Source of the DNA: Leucosporidium creatinivorum
Lineage: Eukaryota; Basidiomycota; Microbotryomycetes; Leucosporidiales; Leucosporidiaceae
NCBI GenBank assembly: GCA_001600635.1
Contig: BCKL01000007.1
Location: forward strand, 396,303-460,302
Direction: 5' to 3'
Length of the DNA stretch: 64,000 bases
In this document: piece by piece, positions 59,901 through 64,000 of the stretch
Layout of the letters: each line of letters starts with the position of its first letter
Numbering within the stretch: position 1 is the stretch's first letter
The notes under the pieces: model-generated
Database searches by the model: none
The model's input: the letters and a program-made list of their open reading frames with translations, nothing else
What the model was told of the DNA's origin: nothing
Translations under genes and position numbers: made by a program

Positions 59901-60853
59901 CTTGTCGAGGCGAAGAACTTGATGGGGCCACCGTCACGAACCTGTAAGTGAGCACTGTTAGCATCGCTTACAGCTCACGGGGAGCGAGCAAGCACGAACG
60001 TAGGGCTGTGTGGAGAAGGGAACGTTAGCAAGACCTCGCCGAGCTTCGTAGCGAGATGCTCACGTTGTTCTTGAACCGCCAGTCGGTCGAAGCGTCCGGT
60101 AGGATAAGGCATGCTGGTTGTTTGTCGTCCTCCTCCAGTACGACCATCCGGTGAGGGCAGAGCGAGCTCGCGAGTGGAACCGCGATTCGGGGGAATCCTT
60201 CTGAACGTTCGTCCTGTTGCACGAAGAAGAAGATCAGCGTCAGAACTACCTCTCGTTGATGTATCGTGACCTCTTCCACCGTCCTCGCCGAGTATCTGCG
60301 TTTCTTTGCCAGCTTCGGAGACTCGGCGCCGAACCCTCGCACTCGAAAGCACTCTCTGCACCCTCCCCAGCCCATCTTCGGATGTACGAAATTCCTTTGA
60401 CTCGGAATTCAATCGTTTACTCACCTGATCCCAACCGAGCGTGGAAACGAACAGCTCCTGATCCTCCTGCACCAGCGAGACGACGCAGATTGGGACTTTG
60501 AAGACAGTCGACGCGAGATCTGTGATTCGGTCGACGGCCGCCTGAGCCTCTACAGCTTTGCTCAGGCTGAAACGTTGCAATACGGCGAGCCTTTCGTTCT
60601 CATGCGGGCCTGCGACCGCAGGAATCCATCCCTGCTGCCTCCAAGTGCGCAAGGACTCCTCGGCAGTGGGAAGAGGTTTTCCAGGTGGTCCGTAATAGCC
60701 CGGCGTCGGTGCGATTGTTGGCGGAGGCGCTGGAACGCTGGCATTTGAGCTGGAAGGGGAACGCCCCGGCGCCAGCGCGACGCTGGGATCCGAGATGCCG
60801 GCTTTGAGCAGTCGCAGGTACTGTTCGACCTTTCCCTCTGTTAGCTCGCCCAT
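56946..60853 (-). CDS. Hybrid histidine kinase with GAF domain and receiver, 16 exons
   Basis: Two-component phosphorelay sensor. From N to C: a Pro/Ser-rich leader; a GAF-like domain (VDRITDLASTVFKVPICVVS, WRFKNNPYVRDGGPIKFFA, LPVGSLCIVDRTAHSADSFG); a linker predicted to be helical; a second ligand-like region around FLITYYNDNNTEFNPSTVSS; HisKA with SQISHELRTPLHG (phospho-His); HATPase with FNIVGNSLKFTDHG (N box), VADTGRGMSE and GSGAGLGVSISDAI (G boxes); receiver with VLIADDNPIGRRILA, VLVDVQMPVLDG (phospho-Asp) and ISGLSSE. The Lys of LTK is followed by GG, not Pro. Exon 60005-60000 is a 6-nt microexon encoding Pro-Tyr. Ligand unknown. An upstream in-frame ATG (~60997) would overlap the divergent SDHAF4 start; 60853 is preferred. 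Confidence 0.9.
60000..60005 (-). other. 6-nt microexon of the histidine kinase
   Basis: CCCTAC, flanked by CACACAG and GTTCGT on the minus strand. It restores NNPYVRDGGP, the conserved N-P-x-V edge of this GAF family. Skipping it keeps the frame (NNVRDGG). Confidence 0.65.
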
Positions 60854-60987
60854 GGTGGTGGTGTGCTGCAGCAGCGAAACGACGAGAAGCGGTTGGAAGC
60901 AGAGTTGTGTCTCGGGGAACCGCGAATCCAGGCGCAGATCTTGGGATCCGAGCTTTCGAAGCTTGCCTTCCTGCCTTCGACCTCGCC

Positions 60988-61466
60988 ATGCTATCACTTC
61001 GCACCATCACCTTACGCCAGCTGCCCAAGCCCTGCAGCATAGCACCTACCCTTCGCTATTACAGCAGCGCGCCAGCCAAGAACGACTTCAGCCGGCCAGG
61101 ACCTCCGCCACTCTCTCGCGCCGAACAACGCGAGTTTGAGGAGCTACAGCGCCGAGTCAACGCTCCTGCTAGTGCTCCTGCGCCCGGTACCAAGCTGCAG
61201 CAGCCCGAGGAGGAGGTCATGCATCCCGATTACCGCAGGGCGCCGACGCCGACGTTCGAGGGAAAGGTCAACCCTGCTACGGGCGAGGTGGGAGGGCCGA
61301 AGAGGGAGCCACTGGCACATGGTGAGTTATGCTGTGCTTTGGGAGCTGCTCGGTAGCTGTTTCGGTGGCCGCAGAGGCGAATCGGAATGTGCGGAGGTCC
61401 ACGGAAGCTGACTGTGCTTGCTTCACAGGCGACTGGAGCTACGGCGGCAAATGCACCGACTTTTGA
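60988..61466 (+). CDS. Succinate dehydrogenase assembly factor 4 (Sdh8/SDHAF4), 2 exons
   Basis: Mitochondrial chaperone that binds flavinated Sdh1 before it joins Sdh2. Exons 60988-61321 and 61429-61466; about 123 aa. The presequence MLSLRTITLRQLPKPCS is basic and amphipathic. The mature part has LSRAEQREFEELQRRV and the family signature PTFEGKVNPATGEVGGPKRE, then PLAHGDWSYGGKCTDF at the very end, spliced between His and Gly. That C-terminus defines DUF1674. It is divergent from the histidine kinase, with 134 bp between starts. Confidence 0.93.
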
Positions 61467-62372
61467 GGATGCTCAGGACCACGCCGGAACGGCACCGGAA
61501 GGCCACATGATGAGCGCGAGGTCAGTTTCCCTCTCGCTTCGCCACCTCGGACCTCGCAGCTCACTCGTTATCCTCACAGTGCCTTCACCGTCCCGCCGAT
61601 GTACATGCGAGGTCTCCAGCTCCTCTCCATGCCCGTCTTCTCCCGACTCTTAGCAGGTCATCCGCCCCGGCTCAAGAAGAGTGGGTCCGCGGCCATCGAC
61701 TCGGCGCTTCCGATAGATGAAAGGTGCAGGAAGGATCAAGGACCCAATACAAAGCTGTATCGCATCATCTCTTGTTTGTGCCGAGCGTGGCTGTCGCAGA
61801 GCCGGTCAAGCAACTTGCGAGCACTCGCGATTGCCGACCTCCGAGTTGTAGGCGGAGCTGCATTCAGGCGAGGGTGCGAGAAGGCACCCATGGGCTGGGT
61901 TTATGTGAGGTTCAGGGAGGCTGGGTGACCTCAGGAGCGTACAGACTTCGAGAAGCGAGCGAGTCGGCTTCGCTCCCTTGGGCGGCCTCGGCGCTCGTCC
62001 TGTACGCCTTGCAGCGCGTGCGCCACCGATTCGAGCGAGTGGATGGTCAGAGATATGTGTGGAGGGTCAATCTATGTGCAGAAGGGCCGAAGGTGCCTCA
62101 GTTGGATGTGGTATCAGGCGGAGAGCAGCGAGGCAGCCAGGCCAGCCCACGGGGCCCGAGCCCAGCGCCGAGAAGCTCCCCTCCTACCCTGGAGTCTTTC
62201 GAGACAACCGGTAGTACCTCAACGGTAGCTCTTCCGCCAGAGCTTGTGCAGTGAAAGACAGCTGTCGAGTGGAGAAGGTTGAATTCGAGCATTTCCGCTC
62301 CTCTCGCTGCTCTCCCTCTCCTCTCCCTCGATACGGTACCAGGTCGGGTCAAGCTGTGGTTCCAGCTCAGAG
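61467..62372. other. Stretch between SDHAF4 and TMA22
   Basis: About 900 bp. It holds a low-confidence small plus-strand gene (61507-61928) and further open plus-strand frame to 62254 without recognisable motifs; the remainder is the flank of TMA22. Confidence 0.4.
61507..61928 (+). CDS. Possible small gene, unknown
   Basis: Not recognised. ATG at 61507, donor GTCAGT at 61521 and acceptor CACAG at 61579 would give MMSASAFTVPPMYMRGLQLL, then SMPVFSRLLAGHPPRLKKSG and a basic tail of ~70 residues to a stop at 61928. The first part is hydrophobic with a basic end and could be a membrane or mitochondrial segment. Further introns could extend it to 62254. Its start lies only 40 bp after the SDHAF4 stop, so it may be part of that 3'UTR. 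Confidence 0.28.
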
Positions 62373-63449
62373 CTACTGGGGAGCGATGGTAGGCGGGGGC
62401 TTCTTCTTCGGCTTCTCTTCGATGTACTCGATCTGATCCTCGCCGATTTTACCGCCGAAGACGGCGAACGCCTTCTTGTCATCCTCGTCGCAGAGCATGT
62501 CCTCGACCTGTGCGGAGGACGCGAGGGGAAGAGAGCGGCGAGGGGAAGGGAGAGGCGAGTGAGAGAGACGCAAAGAGGATGAGCTTCCGCTTTTGGCGAT
62601 CCAGCTCCGCCGAACCGAAAACCCACCTCGTCCGATACATCTCCTTGTATGATGATCTCGTCTTCTCCTTGCGGGTTCTTGTGCAACGAAGCTCCCGTAG
62701 CGAACTTATTGGCGAACAGCTTGGCAGCCTTCTTCAAGTCCACGCCGAAGGTTTCCAGCCCGTACACCGAAGTAACGAACTTGCGCTTGTTGCGCTCGGA
62801 TCGCTTGATGATGACCTTGGAGGCCTGTGAAGATGCAGTATGGTCAGCAAACCAGACCTCAGGCGAGCGAAGGCCAGAGAGCAGGAAGATAGCGACAGGG
62901 CATGAGCGAGAGTCGAACGTACAGCTACCCGAGCAGCCTCCTTCTCCGCCTTTGCTTCCTCCTTGCGCTCCTTCTTGGCAATGTCCTTCTCCAGCGCCTC
63001 CTTCTGCTCTACCGTCAGATTCGCGATCTTGTCCTCGAGGGCGGCTGTCGAAAGACCGGCGGAGGTCAGCTACGGCAGGAGATCCTGCAGGAAAGCAGCA
63101 GGCTACTCACTGTCGGAGTAGTATTTGGCGTAGAGGGCGGGATGAGCGCCTTGCAGCCAGGTCTTGCACCTGCGATGAGCGAGGAGCGCGCAAGGAGCGG
63201 GAAGGAGAACGCAAAGGGTGAGATCCGCTGGTCCCACAGGGTACAGAAAGCGACGGGAAACTCACTTGGAGCTCTTGCTGGAAAACTCGCAGTACTCGGG
63301 TGGGAACGAGCAGACTGTAGGGAAGAAGAGACGCGATGAGGATGACGACTCCCTCGACGAAGAGCTCAAAGCAAAGGCTTACCATCGCAGTAGAGGACGG
63401 TCTTAGCTTGGACCTTGTCGCTGGTGGATGTACCTGATGTGCTGGCCAT
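62373..63449 (-). CDS. TMA22: TMA22 / density-regulated protein (DENR), 6 exons
   Basis: With Tma20 (MCT-1) it removes deacylated tRNA from post-termination 40S subunits and aids reinitiation. Exons 63449-63381, 63314-63266, 63169-63111, 63044-62933, 62824-62627 and 62507-62373 give about 206 aa. The N-terminal Cys-containing motif is KTVLYCDVCSFPPEYCEFSS, then CKTWLQGAHPALYAKYY. A Lys/Glu-rich helix follows, and then the SUI1 domain: SKVIIKRSERNKRKFVTSVY, GLETFGVDLKKAAKLFANKF, ATGASLHKNPQGEDEIIIQG. The end (KPKKKPPPTIAPQ) is basic and Pro-rich. The order of motifs matches DENR. Confidence 0.93.
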
Positions 63450-63680
63450 GATGATGAGACGAGACGACGAAGCGGCGGGAAGGCAAGGTGCGAAGGGCGG
63501 AGGATTACATACTATAAGCAGCTCTTAACTCGCATTCGAGCTTCTTACTCACAGCGGAGAGGGTCTAGGATGTACAGATGTAAGGTTACAAGCTCTACGA
63601 CGCCGCTAAACGTTCAACAAGCTAAGTACCGCTGACTACAATAACTGCTCGGACTCCCTTCGCCGACCAACCAACAATCC

Positions 63681-64000
63681 CTAGGCCAAACCAGCACCAA
63701 CCGCGTACAGCGCAAAGACGTTGGCGATGGTGATGAGTAGCCAAAGCGCTGAGGAGGGGAATAAGCATCAGTCGAACTGCTCGAGAGCCGAACTGCTCGA
63801 GAGCCGAAAGGACCGAAGCTCGGCGACTCACCACTCGCGACCCAAACGACCGTGGGCGGGTTGGCAAAGGAGATGTGCCCCTCGGGATCGCTTCTCCGAC
63901 GGAATGGGTTGAGGACGCGCAATGTCGACTCGAGGGATCGCTTCTTCCACAGTGGTGAAGCGCCGGAAGAGGTCGCCTCCATTCGGGCGCTGGCTGCCGT
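63681..64000 (-). CDS. C-terminal part of a membrane protein, possibly NRAMP-type, partial
   Basis: Last two exons (64000-63832 and 63748-63681). The frame is open to the window edge, so upstream exons probably lie beyond. The peptide has a basic loop (KKRSLESTLRVLNPFRRRSD) and EGHISFANPPTVVWVAS, then a last hydrophobic helix LWLLITIANVFALYAVGAGL ending at the stop. A short basic cytosolic loop and a final 'NP..V..A..WL...ANV' helix resemble the C-terminus of fungal NRAMP metal transporters, but the evidence is limited to the tail. ATG 63982 could be an internal Met or a start of a short protein. Confidence 0.4.
63773..63804. repeat. 16-bp tandem duplication
   Basis: CGAACTGCTCGAGAGC occurs twice in a row in the last intron of the partial membrane protein gene. 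Confidence 0.9.

Noticed and set aside
60854-60997. Upstream in-frame start of the histidine kinase at about 60997
   Set aside because: It would overlap the SDHAF4 start and adds a non-conserved segment; ATG 60853 is a better choice.

Overview
The window looks like nuclear DNA of a basidiomycete yeast, most likely Pucciniomycotina / Microbotryomycetes (Rhodotorula-Sporidiobolus type). The reasons are high GC, very dense genes, about 150 short introns (mostly 55-90 nt) with GTGAGT/GTGCGT-type donors, an almost invariant GCTGAC-like branch site and CAG acceptors, and fungal proteins throughout. No transposon, rRNA, confident tRNA, CRISPR or prokaryotic operon was found. I translated and spliced all gene models by eye; exon sums were checked for frame in most multi-exon genes.

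Layout: 1-154 NOB1 5' end (-); 341-1892 3-isopropylmalate dehydrogenase (+); 2204-3780 Siw14-like phosphatase (+); 4000-4522 AIM19 (-); 4618-6321 lipoate-protein ligase (+); 7119-7951 ribosomal protein uS17/RPS11 (+); 8353-9569 clathrin light chain (+); 9886-10684 HAM1 ITPase (+); 10896-13729 large Ser/Pro-rich protein (-); 14070-15570 NmrA-like protein A (-); 16255-17336 RnpA-like mitochondrial protein (-); 17637-17887 possible tiny gene (-); 18001-18639 Mim2-like protein (-); 18707-34344 cytoplasmic dynein heavy chain, 27 exons (+); 34345-37337 a 3-kb stretch without a recognisable gene; 37338-38448 Ser-rich protein with an internal duplication (+); 38736-40111 NmrA-like protein B (-); 40289-44048 condensin HEAT subunit (-); 44425-46925 choline/ethanolamine kinase (-); 47515-50304 MPE1 (+); 50525-52706 succinyl-CoA ligase beta (-); 53464-54151 V-ATPase subunit F (+); 54613-55096 NTF2/SnoaL-like protein (+); 55352-56619 RAD14/XPA (-); 56946-60853 GAF hybrid histidine kinase (-); 60988-61466 SDHAF4 (+); 61507-61928 uncertain small gene (+); 62373-63449 TMA22/DENR (-); 63681-64000 C-terminal part of a membrane protein (-).

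The genes are housekeeping and do not form one pathway, but many act in mitochondria: lipoylation, succinyl-CoA ligase, SDH assembly, AIM19, Mim2-like import and the RnpA-like protein. Several divergent pairs share short promoters (AIM19/LplA 95 bp, histidine kinase/SDHAF4 134 bp, Mim2-like/dynein 67 bp).

The most unusual observations are: (1) a nuclear gene whose protein carries a bacterial RNase P protein (RnpA) signature and a mitochondrial leader; (2) an AT-AC intron directly after the catalytic lysine of lipoate-protein ligase; (3) five GC-AG introns; (4) microexons of 6, 9 and 16 nt and first coding exons of 2, 3, 5 and 8 nt; (5) a RAD14/XPA zinc finger whose fourth Cys is Asp; (6) two NmrA-like paralogs on either side of dynein that keep all seven intron positions.
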